Source of the DNA: Streptomyces viridochromogenes
GTDB lineage: Bacteria > Actinomycetota > Actinomycetes > Streptomycetales > Streptomycetaceae
Assembly (NCBI RefSeq): GCF_001270495.1
Contig: NZ_LGUR01000230.1
Span: forward strand, 62,001-126,000
DNA length: 64,000 bases
Reading direction: 5' to 3'
Both the position numbers and the translations under genes were made by a program. The stretch's first letter is position 1. Every line of letters begins with the position of its first letter. Shown one piece after another: positions 33,317 to 42,553 of this stretch. Below the pieces are notes generated by a model, which saw only the letters and a list, made by a program, of their open reading frames with translations, was not told where the DNA came from and ran no database searches.

Positions 33317-34411
33317 TCAGGTCCGGGACACGGCGCGCTCCGCGTCCCGGACGAAGGAGGGGACGAGCTCGACACCCCATCCCGGAGCGCTCGGCACCTC
33401 GACCCGGCCGTCGACGACCTCCAGCATCGGCTCGTACATCGGGACGAGCTCCCAGCCGCGGTTCTCGATGCCCCATTCCTGAGGCTGGTGACAGGCGGGC
33501 ATGGCGGCGGCGAGATGCACGGTGAAGACGCGCAGCATCGAGTTGTTCGCGCAGTGCACCGTGCAGGGCACACCGGCGGCGCCGGCCATGACCGCCACCT
33601 GCCTGGCCCGGCCTACGCCGCCCACGTAACCGATGTCCGGCTGGACGATGTCGACGACACCCTCGTCGATCATCCGGCGGAACTGTCGGAGCACGTTGTC
33701 CTGCTCCCCGCCGGCGACCGGGATGTCGAGCGCCGCCGCGACCTGCGCCGTGTGCGCCAGATCGTCGTACGGGCACGGCTCCTCGAAGTGGAAGTAGCCC
33801 TGATCCTCCAGCATCCGCCCGACCTGGATCGCGCGGGCCGCGGTGAACCCGCCGTTGGCGTCCGCGCTGATGTCGATCCCGTCGCCCAGCACGGACCGGA
33901 GGTGCGGGATGATGCGCTCGGTACGCCCCGGGGCGACGTCCTCGTCGCCCCCGAGCGGAGCACCCACCCTGATCTTGACGGCACGGAACCCCTGTTCGGC
34001 CACGAGTCGCTGGAGCCGCTCGCCTTCGTCCTCGGGACTGATGTCGCGGCGCATGCTGGAGGCGTACACCGGCACGTCGGTGCGGTACGCGCCGCCGAGG
34101 AGCTTGTGCACCGGTTGCCCGGTCACCTTCCCGAGCAGGTCCCAGATCGCGGTGTCGACGCCGCACAGGGCCCGGTGCAGGAAGGTGCTCGGGAACTTGT
34201 AGTGCGTACGCAGTGTCTTGGCCACGAGGGCCTCGCCGTCCCAGGGGTCCTGGCCGAGGAAGTGCGGCGCGACCATCTCGTGCAGCACCTTCACGGTGAT
34301 GCCAGGGCGGTACGGGGAGGTCTGCCCGATGCCCTCGGCGCCGTCGTCGGTGCGGATCCGCACGGCTGCCACCTCGCCCAGCAGCAGGGTTTCGACCGAC
34401 TCGATCTTCAC
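33317..34411 (-). CDS. Mandelate racemase/enolase-superfamily sugar-acid dehydratase
   Basis: 364 aa. Abstracts the proton next to a carboxylate and usually dehydrates an aldonic or uronic acid to a 2-keto-3-deoxy acid. Metal ligands are visible as Asp in DISADANGGF, Glu in FHFEEPCPYDD and Glu in VAGGEQDN. The KxK base position reads AVKIRVG, Lys then Arg, and a catalytic His may be in CTVHCANNS. GTG at 34411 overlaps the stop of the 872-aa gene (GTGA), so the two are coupled. It is the last gene of the sugar importer operon and probably acts on the imported or released acid. Confidence 0.9.
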   Translation of the reverse strand: MKIESVETLLLGEVAAVRIRTDDGAEGIGQTSPYRPGITVKVLHEMVAPHFLGQDPWDGEALVAKTLRTHYKFPSTFLHRALCGVDTAIWDLLGKVTGQPVHKLLGGAYRTDVPVYASSMRRDISPEDEGERLQRLVAEQGFRAVKIRVGAPLGGDEDVAPGRTERIIPHLRSVLGDGIDISADANGGFTAARAIQVGRMLEDQGYFHFEEPCPYDDLAHTAQVAAALDIPVAGGEQDNVLRQFRRMIDEGVVDIVQPDIGYVGGVGRARQVAVMAGAAGVPCTVHCANNSMLRVFTVHLAAAMPACHQPQEWGIENRGWELVPMYEPMLEVVDGRVEVPSAPGWGVELVPSFVRDAERAVSRT

Positions 34412-37026
34412 TGGCTCAGTCCGCCTTTCCAGGTGGTGCTGTGGATCACGACGTAGGGCTGATCGGCCAGGCCGGACCGGAATCCGGGCACCAAGACGGG
34501 AGCTTCGCCCGTGAGGTCGGCCTCGGCGAAGCACATGAGGGGGTAGGAAGTCGTGGTGAGGTCCGCGGGCAGCGTCGCGGTGAAGCCGTCCCCGTCGGGG
34601 CACATCCGGACCCGGCTCCAGTCCTCGGACTGGTCGAGACGGCGGTGGTGCAGGGTCACCCCGGAGATCCGGCCGAGCGCTTCGGGGCGGCCCGTGAGGG
34701 TGACGTGGAGCGGGGCGCCGCGTTCGAACCTCTCCGGCACGTCGAGGCGGACACCGTCGAGTGCCGGCCGGGTGGCGCGGTGGGCCACGGGCACGGGCTC
34801 GGCGCCGCCGGTGGCACGGTCGCGTTCGACACGCAGGGCGTGCAGGTCGTCGGCCATGGCGTCGAGGTTCTCCGACCAGTGGCCGCGTTCGGACAGGGCG
34901 TGGCCGAAGGTGAACTCGTCCCGGTACACGCCCGCGGCGACCGTCACGATGCCGGCGTACGCCTCATGGGCTCGTTCCAGCAGGTCCGCCGCCGCCGTGA
35001 GATGCTCGCGCACGCCGGTGCGGGACCACAGGGCGTAGGCCACCGCCGCCCGGAACTTTCCGGCGAAGAACCGGCCGAGCCGGATGAGGATCTCCGCGTC
35101 CACCAGCACCCGCCGCGCCTGCGGGCCGGCGGATGCCAGGTCCTGACGGACACGGTGCAGGACCGCTTCCCCGTCGCCGGTGAACTCCTCGAGCCAGGCG
35201 GCGACCTCCAACGGGGTGTACTTGCCGCACAACCGGCCGGCGACCGCGTCGTCCGCGTACTCCCCCACGCCGTAGAAGAGGATCGGGTCGAAGGAGGAGA
35301 CGCCCTGCCAGTCGGTCGAGGTCGTGTCGAAGGCGTAGTGCCGTTCCCGCACCCATGGCGTGATCGGCAGGTCGGCGTACACCTCGGGCCAGTACGCGTT
35401 GTTGGCGGCGCTCGGTCCGTGAGTCACGGTGACCAGCGGCAGGATCCGGCTCAGCGGAGCGAGCAGGTCCTCGATCGCCTCCGCCAGTTCGCCGTGCTCC
35501 CGGCGCAGGAACCGGCGCCATGTCTCGGGCGGGCTGTCGGGGTCGTACAGCAGGCGGCCCCACAACAGGTAGGTGTAGCGGTACTTGTGCCAGTCGTCCC
35601 TGCCCAGGGCCAGTTCACCCGGCAGGTACGGGTCGCGTTCGCCGGGGCGGCCGGCCCCCTTGCGGCCCTTGAAGAACAGCGGTTCGCAGAACTCGACGCC
35701 GAGCGCGCCGCCGAGGGTGGCGCAGCGCCCATAGCCCGCGGCAAGCACGGGATCGCCCCACAGCAACAGCTTCTGGGTGCCCGGCCACACGCGGAAGATC
35801 ACGTCCATCTCCCGGTCCTCGTCGAGGAAGTCCGCGTACCCGTAGCGGGTGAAGCGCCGCTCCCCCTCCGTGACGCCCATCAGCGCGGCGTGCGCCTCGC
35901 CCAACCGCGCCCGGGACACCGGCGTCCGCTCGAACGGCCGGACCGACGCCTGGTGGTACGGAAGCCCCATGTGCTCCGCCCAGTACTTCAGTGACGCCGT
36001 CGCCTTGATGTCCGGCTTGCGCGCCGCCGCCAGCAGCGCCGCGTCCAGCCCCTTCGCGTGCAGGTCGACCCGGATGGGACGGCCGGCGTCCGACACCACC
36101 TGGAACATCCCGTCCCAGAACTCCACGCGGCCCTGCTCCGGGATGCCGCCCTCGTAGTGCACCCGGAACGTGATCCCGTCGATCTCGGGGATCGCCGCCA
36201 GCAGTTCGCGCAGCGCCGCCGCGCAGTAGTCGGCGTGCGACTCGGGCCCGATGCCCAGGATCGGGTGGCTGTGCCGGGCGCCGAGGCCGTAGTCGTGGGC
36301 GTGGTTCCACAGACCCAGCTGGAACTCCATGCCCCGGCGCCGCGTTTCCCCGGCGATGAACGCCAGCGAGGCCGCGTTGCGCGCCCGTTCGGCCGCGTCG
36401 ACCCCCTGGGCGCGGACCGTGAACCCGGGCACGTCCAGCAGGAAGGGATAGGGGAAGCACAGATAGTTGTCCGAGGCGTTGGCGTTGGTGGTCTCGGCGC
36501 CGTAGTTGTACTGCATCCCCAGCGCCAGGTGGAACCGGTTGAACCGCTGCGTGGCCAGGAAGTCCAGGTAGGAGGTCCAGAAGGCCCGGTCGTGGAACCA
36601 GGGCAGGTCCTCGTGCACGCTGGAGAAGGCCCGCTGGATACTGCGCACCGTGACCACGGGCCGGTGCTCCTCCTCCCCCGTGGCGATCGCATCCACCACG
36701 CGGGCGGCGGCGATCCGCTCGCCCAGCTCCGTCAACGCGTACGACAGCCCTCGCACATCGGACGCACTGACCCGCACCCGAAGAGCGTCGCCGTCGGCGG
36801 TTGTCCGTGTCCGGTAGGACTCCGCCGTACTGGGCGGCTCCGGAAATCCCTCCGGGCGGGTACCGGTTCCCGCCACGGACAGCCCCACCGACAGCGGCCG
36901 GCGCGAGCGGTCCGCCGTACGCGCCGCCGCCCGGACACGGCCGACGGCCCAGGCGACCGTGTCCTGTTCCAGCAGGCCGGCGGGCGCCTCGAAAGACACC
37001 CGGCCGGTGTCGTCAAAGGTGGTCAC
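34408..37026 (-). CDS. Very large glycosidase-like protein of unassigned family
   Basis: 872 aa, no signal peptide, so cytoplasmic. Residues about 1-110 resemble the small alpha/beta domain found before the barrel in GH20/GH67-type enzymes (VRVSASDVRGLSYALTELGERI). Then comes a likely TIM barrel: SIQRAFSSVHEDLPWFHDRAFWTSYLDFLATQRFNRFHLALGMQYNYG, GLWNHAHDYG, IDGITFRVHYEGGIPEQG, VDLHAKGLD, DIKATASLKYWAEHMGLPYHQ. A helical region and a C-terminal beta-domain follow. Glu in RVHYEGG and the repeated His-Asp loops are candidate catalytic residues. I cannot assign a CAZy family. GTG at 37026; coupled to the dehydratase downstream and 37 bp behind a sugar permease, so it probably hydrolyses an imported acidic oligosaccharide. 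Confidence 0.7.
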   Translation of the reverse strand: MTTFDDTGRVSFEAPAGLLEQDTVAWAVGRVRAAARTADRSRRPLSVGLSVAGTGTRPEGFPEPPSTAESYRTRTTADGDALRVRVSASDVRGLSYALTELGERIAAARVVDAIATGEEEHRPVVTVRSIQRAFSSVHEDLPWFHDRAFWTSYLDFLATQRFNRFHLALGMQYNYGAETTNANASDNYLCFPYPFLLDVPGFTVRAQGVDAAERARNAASLAFIAGETRRRGMEFQLGLWNHAHDYGLGARHSHPILGIGPESHADYCAAALRELLAAIPEIDGITFRVHYEGGIPEQGRVEFWDGMFQVVSDAGRPIRVDLHAKGLDAALLAAARKPDIKATASLKYWAEHMGLPYHQASVRPFERTPVSRARLGEAHAALMGVTEGERRFTRYGYADFLDEDREMDVIFRVWPGTQKLLLWGDPVLAAGYGRCATLGGALGVEFCEPLFFKGRKGAGRPGERDPYLPGELALGRDDWHKYRYTYLLWGRLLYDPDSPPETWRRFLRREHGELAEAIEDLLAPLSRILPLVTVTHGPSAANNAYWPEVYADLPITPWVRERHYAFDTTSTDWQGVSSFDPILFYGVGEYADDAVAGRLCGKYTPLEVAAWLEEFTGDGEAVLHRVRQDLASAGPQARRVLVDAEILIRLGRFFAGKFRAAVAYALWSRTGVREHLTAAADLLERAHEAYAGIVTVAAGVYRDEFTFGHALSERGHWSENLDAMADDLHALRVERDRATGGAEPVPVAHRATRPALDGVRLDVPERFERGAPLHVTLTGRPEALGRISGVTLHHRRLDQSEDWSRVRMCPDGDGFTATLPADLTTTSYPLMCFAEADLTGEAPVLVPGFRSGLADQPYVVIHSTTWKGGLSQ

Positions 37027-37063
37027 AGTGCCCTCTTCCTCCTCGGATTCGATGCGGACGCGA

Positions 37064-37945
37064 CTACTTCAGACCGGTCGCGGCGATCCCCTGCACGAAA
37101 TACCGCTGGGCCAGCAGATAGACGACGATCACCGGGATGATGGTCATGGCCGAGGCCGCCATCAGCAGGCTCGTGGTGGAGAAGTACTCGCCGGAGAACT
37201 GGGCGAGCGCCATGGGCAGCGTCTGGAGGTTGTTGGAGGTGATGAACACGAGCGGGCCGAACAGGTCGTTCCAGGACTCGATGAACGTGAACACCCCCGC
37301 CGCCGCCAAGGCGGGCTTGACCTGGGGGAGCATGATCCGCCAGTAGATTCCGAAAGCCCCGAGACCGTCCACCTCGGCCGCCTCCTCCAGTTCGCGGGGA
37401 ACTCCCATGAAGGCCTGGCGCAGCAGGAACGTCGCGAACACCGGCGTCATCACCCGCGGTACCCACAGCGGCAGTTGGGTGTCGATCCAGCCGATCCGCT
37501 GGAACATGATGTACTGCGGGAGCAGCAGGACGATGTTCGGCACGATCGCCGTGGCCAGCACCAGGAAGAACGCGATGTTCCGGCCGGGGAAACGGAACCG
37601 GGCGAAGCCGTATCCGGCGAGTGAGGCCACCACCAGCACGCCCACCACGTTCACCAGGGCGAGTTGCACCGAGTTCCACATGAACGGGCGTATCGCGTCG
37701 AACGCCTCGGCGTAGTTGCTCCACCGGACGTCTTCGGGCACCAGGGACAGCGTGTGCGCGGCGATGTCGTTCTCGCTCTTGAGCGACGTGGCGACCATCC
37801 ACAGCAGCGGCATCAGGAAGGTCGACGCCAGGACGAGCAGGAGAATCCAGCGGCCGCCGCGGGCCAGGATCCTTCCGGCGCGCACGTCCGCGGCTCGTGC
37901 GGTGGAGGACAGCGTGGGCGGGGCGGTACGTGGTGGTGCGGTCAT
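37064..37945 (-). CDS. Sugar ABC transporter permease (MalG type)
   Basis: 293 aa, six membrane segments predicted by eye (first WILLLVLASTFLMPLLWMVATSL). The EAA loop EEAAEVDGLGAFGIYWRIMLPQVKPAL contacts the ATPase. Partner of the adjacent MalF-type permease and the extracytoplasmic binding protein. No ATPase is encoded here; streptomycete CUT1 sugar importers usually share MsiK encoded elsewhere. Confidence 0.93.
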   Translation of the reverse strand: MTAPPRTAPPTLSSTARAADVRAGRILARGGRWILLLVLASTFLMPLLWMVATSLKSENDIAAHTLSLVPEDVRWSNYAEAFDAIRPFMWNSVQLALVNVVGVLVVASLAGYGFARFRFPGRNIAFFLVLATAIVPNIVLLLPQYIMFQRIGWIDTQLPLWVPRVMTPVFATFLLRQAFMGVPRELEEAAEVDGLGAFGIYWRIMLPQVKPALAAAGVFTFIESWNDLFGPLVFITSNNLQTLPMALAQFSGEYFSTTSLLMAASAMTIIPVIVVYLLAQRYFVQGIAATGLK

Positions 37946-37965
37946 CAGAGGTCTCCGTCGAGGGT

Positions 37966-38925
37966 TCAGTCGTTGTAGAACACCCAGCGCTTCTGCAACC
38001 GCATCTGCGCGAAGGTCACCAGGCCGATGAGTGCGAACAGGATCCAGGCCATCGCGGAGGCACTGCCGAGCTCACCGAAGGTGAACGCCTTCTGGTACAG
38101 GTAGTAGATGTAGACGCTGGTCGCCGTGCCGGGTCCTCCCTTGGTCATCACGAAGATCAGCGCGAAGACCTGGAAGGACGCGATGATCTGCGTGATCAGC
38201 ACGTAGAACAGCTGCGGGGTGAGGAGGGGGATCGTGATGCGCAAGAAGCGGCGAGCCGGGCCGGCGCCGTCGATGCGTGCCGCCTCGTAGAGCGACTCGG
38301 GTATCGCCTGGAGTCCCGCGATGAGGATCACCATGGGGTAACCGATCGCGTGCCAGGCGGAGACCAGGATGACGGCCGGCAGCGCCCAGTCGACGTCGGT
38401 GAGCCACGAGGGGCCGGAGACACCGACGGTGTCGAGGGCTTTGTTCAGTACCCCGCTGGGTGTGAAGAACTGGTTCCAGATGAGCCCGATGGCGACGATG
38501 CTCGTGACATAGGGCGTGAAGAAGGCGGTCCGGAAGAACGCGTTCGAGAACCGCCCCTTGCCGTTGCACAGGACGGCGAGCAGGAGCGCCGACACCACGG
38601 TCAGGGGGATCACGCACACGGTGAAGACGGCGGTGTTCCTCAGTGTGATCCAGAACTGCGGGTCGCTGCGGAAGAGATGGACGTAGTTGTCGAAGCCGAC
38701 GAACCGGGGGGTGGTGACGCCGTCCCAGGTGGTCAGGGACGCGACGACCGAGATGCCCAGCGGCACCAGCTGGAAGGCGATGATGCCGAGGACGAGCGGC
38801 CCGACGAACAGCCATCCTTTGAGCGCCTGCCGCCGCTTCGCTCGTGAGGGCCGGGACCGTACGACGGGCGCGGCGGCAGGGTCGTCCGGCTTCGACTTCT
38901 CGCCCGGGGTTACGGAGATGCTCAT
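37966..38925 (-). CDS. Sugar ABC transporter permease (MalF type)
   Basis: 319 aa. Hydrophobic segments begin at GWLFVGPLVLGIIAFQLVPLGISVVASL; EAA loop YEAARIDGAGPARRFLRITIPLLTPQL. ATG at 38925 chosen after the long proline/lysine-rich upstream frame that is not protein-like. Stop to next permease start is 20 bp. The binding-protein gene ends 17 bp upstream, so the three are one operon. Confidence 0.93.
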   Translation of the reverse strand: MSISVTPGEKSKPDDPAAAPVVRSRPSRAKRRQALKGWLFVGPLVLGIIAFQLVPLGISVVASLTTWDGVTTPRFVGFDNYVHLFRSDPQFWITLRNTAVFTVCVIPLTVVSALLLAVLCNGKGRFSNAFFRTAFFTPYVTSIVAIGLIWNQFFTPSGVLNKALDTVGVSGPSWLTDVDWALPAVILVSAWHAIGYPMVILIAGLQAIPESLYEAARIDGAGPARRFLRITIPLLTPQLFYVLITQIIASFQVFALIFVMTKGGPGTATSVYIYYLYQKAFTFGELGSASAMAWILFALIGLVTFAQMRLQKRWVFYND

Positions 38926-38942
38926 CGGACTGAGAGCCCCCC

Positions 38943-40241
38943 TCAGGCGTTGAGCTTCGACTCGACCTGGCCGCGGATGCCGCCGAGGGCCTTCGCGGCG
39001 GTCAGCTCGCCGGTGTAGACGCGTTCCATCTGGGGCCGGTAGAGCGACATGGCCGCGGAGGAGGCCCGCGTGAGGCTGGGGAGGCGGCTCTGCTCGGCGC
39101 CTTGGGCCAGGAGGCGCACACTCACCGGATACTTCCCTGGGCTCTTGATCCGCTGCGCCGCCTTGCGGTTCACCGGCACCGCCAGTCCGGCCTCCGCGAC
39201 CAGCGTGCCCCCCTTCTCTCCGATCACGAACTCCAGATACTTCCACGCGTCCTCGGGGTGGCGGGCGGCCTCGGGGATGATGTACAGCACGCTGCTGCCC
39301 TGCTGGTACTGGTGCACCTTCGCCGGGACCGGTGCGATGTCCCACTCGAAGTCCAGCTGGTTCTCGGTGAAGAACCCGATGTTCCCCGAGACGCGCAGCA
39401 TCATCCCGAGCCGGCCGGCCTGGAACAGCCGCCGGTCGGCGTCATCCGGCTTGATGTCGCCCCACGCGGGCTGTACGCGGTGCTGCAGCGTCAGGTCGGC
39501 GACCCACTGGATCGCCTCCGCGCCCTGAGGATCGGCGAGCGTGAACTTCCTGCCGTCCTCGGAGAAGGCGCCGGGGCCGCCGTTGTTGCGAGCCCACATC
39601 TCCTCGTAGCCGCTATCGGCGACGATGCTGCACCCGTACTGCCGGGTGCCCTCGGTGAGCGCCTTGGCGGTCCTGAGGAAGTCGTCCCAGGTCCATCCGT
39701 CGGGCGACCAGACGCTGGGCGGCAGCGGCACACCGGCTTTCCGGAACATCGTCTTGTTGTAGAAGATGCACCGCACCTGGCTGGCCACCACCAGCCCTCG
39801 CCGCCCCGACGGCAGCTTCGACGCCTCGAAGCCCGGGAGGAAGCCGGCCTCCTCGAGACCGGATTTCGCCAGGTACGGCGCCAGGTCCTGGCTCAGCCCC
39901 TTGTCCGATATCTCCGGCAGGAAGTCGTCGTTGAGGCGCATGATGTCCGGTGGGGCGCCACCGGCGAGCAGGGTCCGGAAGCGCGTCTGGTAGTCGTCGA
40001 AGGGGACTCCCGCCTGCGGCTCGACCTTGATCCCGCTCTGCTGGGTGAACGCCTTGACGACGGGCCCCATCAGGTAGTCGTGCAGTGCGTCGGTCCAGCC
40101 GTTCGTCGTGACGGCGCCGGGTCCACCGCCCGACGCGCTGTCCGTGCCCTTCGCGCAGGCCCCGAGCAGGGCACCGGACGCTGCCAGTCCTGAAGCCTTG
40201 AGGAAGGCCCTTCGATTCACGTGATGAGTACCGATGGTCAT
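38943..40241 (-). CDS. Sugar ABC transporter substrate-binding lipoprotein
   Basis: 432 aa. VNRRAFLKASGLAASGALLGACAKG is a twin-arginine leader with lipobox LGAC, so export may be by Tat before lipidation. The mature part is an extracellular solute-binding family 1 protein: QQSGIKVEPQAGVPFDDYQTRFRTLLAGGAPPDIMRLNDDFLPEISDKGLSQDLAPYL, TWDDFLRTAKALTEGTRQYG. ATG at 40241 with GGAAG upstream. First gene of the importer / glycosidase / dehydratase operon, so it should recognise the oligosaccharide handled by the 872-aa enzyme. Confidence 0.93.
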   Translation of the reverse strand: MTIGTHHVNRRAFLKASGLAASGALLGACAKGTDSASGGGPGAVTTNGWTDALHDYLMGPVVKAFTQQSGIKVEPQAGVPFDDYQTRFRTLLAGGAPPDIMRLNDDFLPEISDKGLSQDLAPYLAKSGLEEAGFLPGFEASKLPSGRRGLVVASQVRCIFYNKTMFRKAGVPLPPSVWSPDGWTWDDFLRTAKALTEGTRQYGCSIVADSGYEEMWARNNGGPGAFSEDGRKFTLADPQGAEAIQWVADLTLQHRVQPAWGDIKPDDADRRLFQAGRLGMMLRVSGNIGFFTENQLDFEWDIAPVPAKVHQYQQGSSVLYIIPEAARHPEDAWKYLEFVIGEKGGTLVAEAGLAVPVNRKAAQRIKSPGKYPVSVRLLAQGAEQSRLPSLTRASSAAMSLYRPQMERVYTGELTAAKALGGIRGQVESKLNA

Positions 40242-40849
40242 GGGTGGCTTCCTTCTTCCGTGCACAGCGGCGATGTCACCGCGTTGCCGCATGGCGTCTT
40301 CGCCCGCACATCCGGTGCGGCTCGGGTCGGGGGCGTTGGAGGGTGTCTCACGTGGTGAGGTCCGGACGTGCGGCATTCACGGCGGCCGGGGTGCCGCAAC
40401 AGGTCCCTGGCGGTCCGCGGGCACGGATCGCCGCGCTGGACGGGTTCGGCTTCTCGGCTGCCGGTGGGCGAACCTGATCGCGGTGTGGGCGAGGCCGTTC
40501 GTGGCGTCGGCTGTGTGCGCGCTTGGTTCCGGGAGCGAAGGGCGGATGGCGGGCCAGCGGCGTTGTACGGTCCGGTACACGGGCGGGACCGCACGCCCGG
40601 ATTCCAAGTCCGTCGTGTCCGTGCCCGCTCCGGCCGGACGCCGAGGGCCGGGCTGGATCACGGGGCCGGCTTCGCGGGCATGGTGGCCCGGACGATGCCG
40701 AGGTGGCTGTGCGCGCTGCCGTACGGCAGCGCCGCTGAACCGGCGACGTGCCGAGGACGATCCGCGGCTGCGGATGCGGTGCCGCCCCGTGACGGTCGGC
40801 ACGGGGCGGCACCACGCTCCGGTGACGGCACCGGGCGGCGCCGCCGGGC
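40242..40849. other. 608-bp non-coding gap
   Basis: No protein with family resemblance was found in any frame; the frames are Arg/Pro-rich shadow readings. The left end should hold the promoter for the importer operon, including a CTCAC-GTG-GTGAG palindrome at 40347-40359. No copy of either shared operator (GAGAAT palindrome or TGGTCC element) was found here. It is long for an intergenic region and could be the site of a lost gene. Confidence 0.5.
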
Positions 40850-42415
40850 TCAGGCGCGTTCCAGGACGATCAGGTAGATCGCGTTGGGCGCGAGATCGAC
40901 GGTGGCGGTGTGGGTCCTGCCGGGCCTGACGATCTTCTTGTCGACCAGTTGGAGGCCGGCCTTGGCCGGGTCGGAGAAGTAGTTGCTGGTGTTCTGGTCG
41001 ATCCGGTACATGAGCTGGCGGACGGGACGGTTCCTGAGCTCGGACGGCATCCGGGACATGTCGATGGTGGCCCGGTAGCTGCGGTCGCCCACGTGCTGCC
41101 AGTTCCAGACCATCAGCGACGCGCCAGACCGGTCCTTCGACGCCATCGCGTAGACGCCGTTGTCCCCTTCGAGCGCGCCCGATACACCGGCGGACACCCT
41201 GGTGTTCTTCATCCGGGACTGCATCAGCATCGCGTTGCCGTAGGGAGTGAAGGTGTCGTTGACCGGCCCGTTCGGGGTGCGAGTCACGAGCTGGTCCTTG
41301 CGCTCCTCGACCCGGTGCCGGACGCACCAGTTGAACATGTAGCTGTCCGGCTGGTTCGCGAAGTAGTAGGCGTAGGTGGCCATGCCGGCCGCCTGCCGGA
41401 CGTAGTCCTTCTTGGGGTCGGTGTCGTCGTAGGCCGGACCGGGGTAGATGCCCGTCTCGGTGACGTAGCTCGGGATCCGCTGGTGGATGCGGCGTTCCTT
41501 CAGCCAGCCGAGCAGGGTCTCCCGCTGCGACGCCACCACTCTCAGGTCGCCCTTGTACATCGTCGGTTTCTTATACGTGTCGTCACCCCAGGTGAGGTAC
41601 GCATGGTAGGCGAGGAAGTCCAGACGCTTGTGCGGATTCTCGTCGGCGGCGTAGTCGTCGAGGAAGGGCTTCATCCACTTCGGGTCCAGCCACGACAGCG
41701 CCGGCCCGCCGAGCTCGATGCGGTCCGCGCGCCTGAGGCCCTTGTTGACCTTGTTGACCGCCTCGTAGTACGGCTCGTAGAAGCGGTACAGGTCACCCGG
41801 CTGCAGTGTCGTCTTGTCCGGCGGGATTCCCTGCCTGCGCTGCTGGCCGTAGAACTGCCAGTCCGGCTCGTTGAAGGCCTCCACGTACTTGACGCGCGGG
41901 TACTTCGTCTTCACGCTCCGCACGATCAGTTCGAGCATCGGCTCCAGGTCCTTCATGGGCCGCTTGCCCTCGACGAAGTCCGTCGGGTTGAGGTTGATCA
42001 TCACCGAATCGGACACCGTGCTCGCCTCGGTGAGGTAGGCATCCAGTTTGGACAGGTCGCACCGCTGAGTCTTCAGGTCGCACAGGTTGAACACGTCCAG
42101 GCTGTCCGCCGCGTTCGGGCTGCTGAGCCAGATGCGGTAGACGTCGCCGTGCAGGCCCTGCTTGTTCAGGAACTTCGCGTCGCCGGCGCGCTGCTCGGGC
42201 CACGCTGTCACGTTGCCGAAGTTGTTCAGCCGTTCCGGGCGCGGCAGTTGGCCCTCGCGGGAGCCGAAGTCGACCGAGACCGCAGCCGGAGAGGGCGAGG
42301 CGGAGGGTTCGGCCGCCTGAGCCGCGACGGACTGAACGGACGTCACGGCCAGCAGCGAGGCGGCCGCTCCGGCCAGCAATCCTCGCCGGGTGGGAAGTCT
42401 CGTACTCGTGTACAT
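40850..42415 (-). CDS. Secreted clan GH-A glycoside hydrolase (GH39-like)
   Basis: 521 aa. Tat-type leader TRRGLLAGAAASLLAVTSVQSVAAQA, so exported. Barrel motifs: acid/base Glu183 in YVEAFNEPDWQFYG and nucleophile Glu320 in PSYVTETGIYPGP, about 137 residues apart as in clan GH-A. VFNLCDLKTQRCDLSKLD and LDFLAYHAYLTWGDDTYKKP are further barrel elements. A C-terminal beta domain ends with ATVDLAPNAIYLIVLERA. ATG at 42415 is chosen to place the Tat motif at the N-terminus. Likely releases oligosaccharides for the flanking importers; substrate not assignable. Confidence 0.8.
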   Translation of the reverse strand: MYTSTRLPTRRGLLAGAAASLLAVTSVQSVAAQAAEPSASPSPAAVSVDFGSREGQLPRPERLNNFGNVTAWPEQRAGDAKFLNKQGLHGDVYRIWLSSPNAADSLDVFNLCDLKTQRCDLSKLDAYLTEASTVSDSVMINLNPTDFVEGKRPMKDLEPMLELIVRSVKTKYPRVKYVEAFNEPDWQFYGQQRRQGIPPDKTTLQPGDLYRFYEPYYEAVNKVNKGLRRADRIELGGPALSWLDPKWMKPFLDDYAADENPHKRLDFLAYHAYLTWGDDTYKKPTMYKGDLRVVASQRETLLGWLKERRIHQRIPSYVTETGIYPGPAYDDTDPKKDYVRQAAGMATYAYYFANQPDSYMFNWCVRHRVEERKDQLVTRTPNGPVNDTFTPYGNAMLMQSRMKNTRVSAGVSGALEGDNGVYAMASKDRSGASLMVWNWQHVGDRSYRATIDMSRMPSELRNRPVRQLMYRIDQNTSNYFSDPAKAGLQLVDKKIVRPGRTHTATVDLAPNAIYLIVLERA

Positions 42416-42553
42416 AAGGGAGAACCTCGCTTCCATGAAGCAATGGCGGCCGCTTGTCGCGGGTGGGTGTGGGGGATTGCCGACGGCGAGGTTCAGCATA
42501 GGGATCATCTCCCGAGCTGAGAACCCTCGTCGCAATTTTGGAGAACGCTATTC

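Noticed and set aside
40234..40929. Possible protein-coding gene in the 608-bp gap
   Set aside because: All frames are low-complexity Arg/Gly/Ala readings without recognisable motif; no ribosome site and partial overlap with the glycosidase end.
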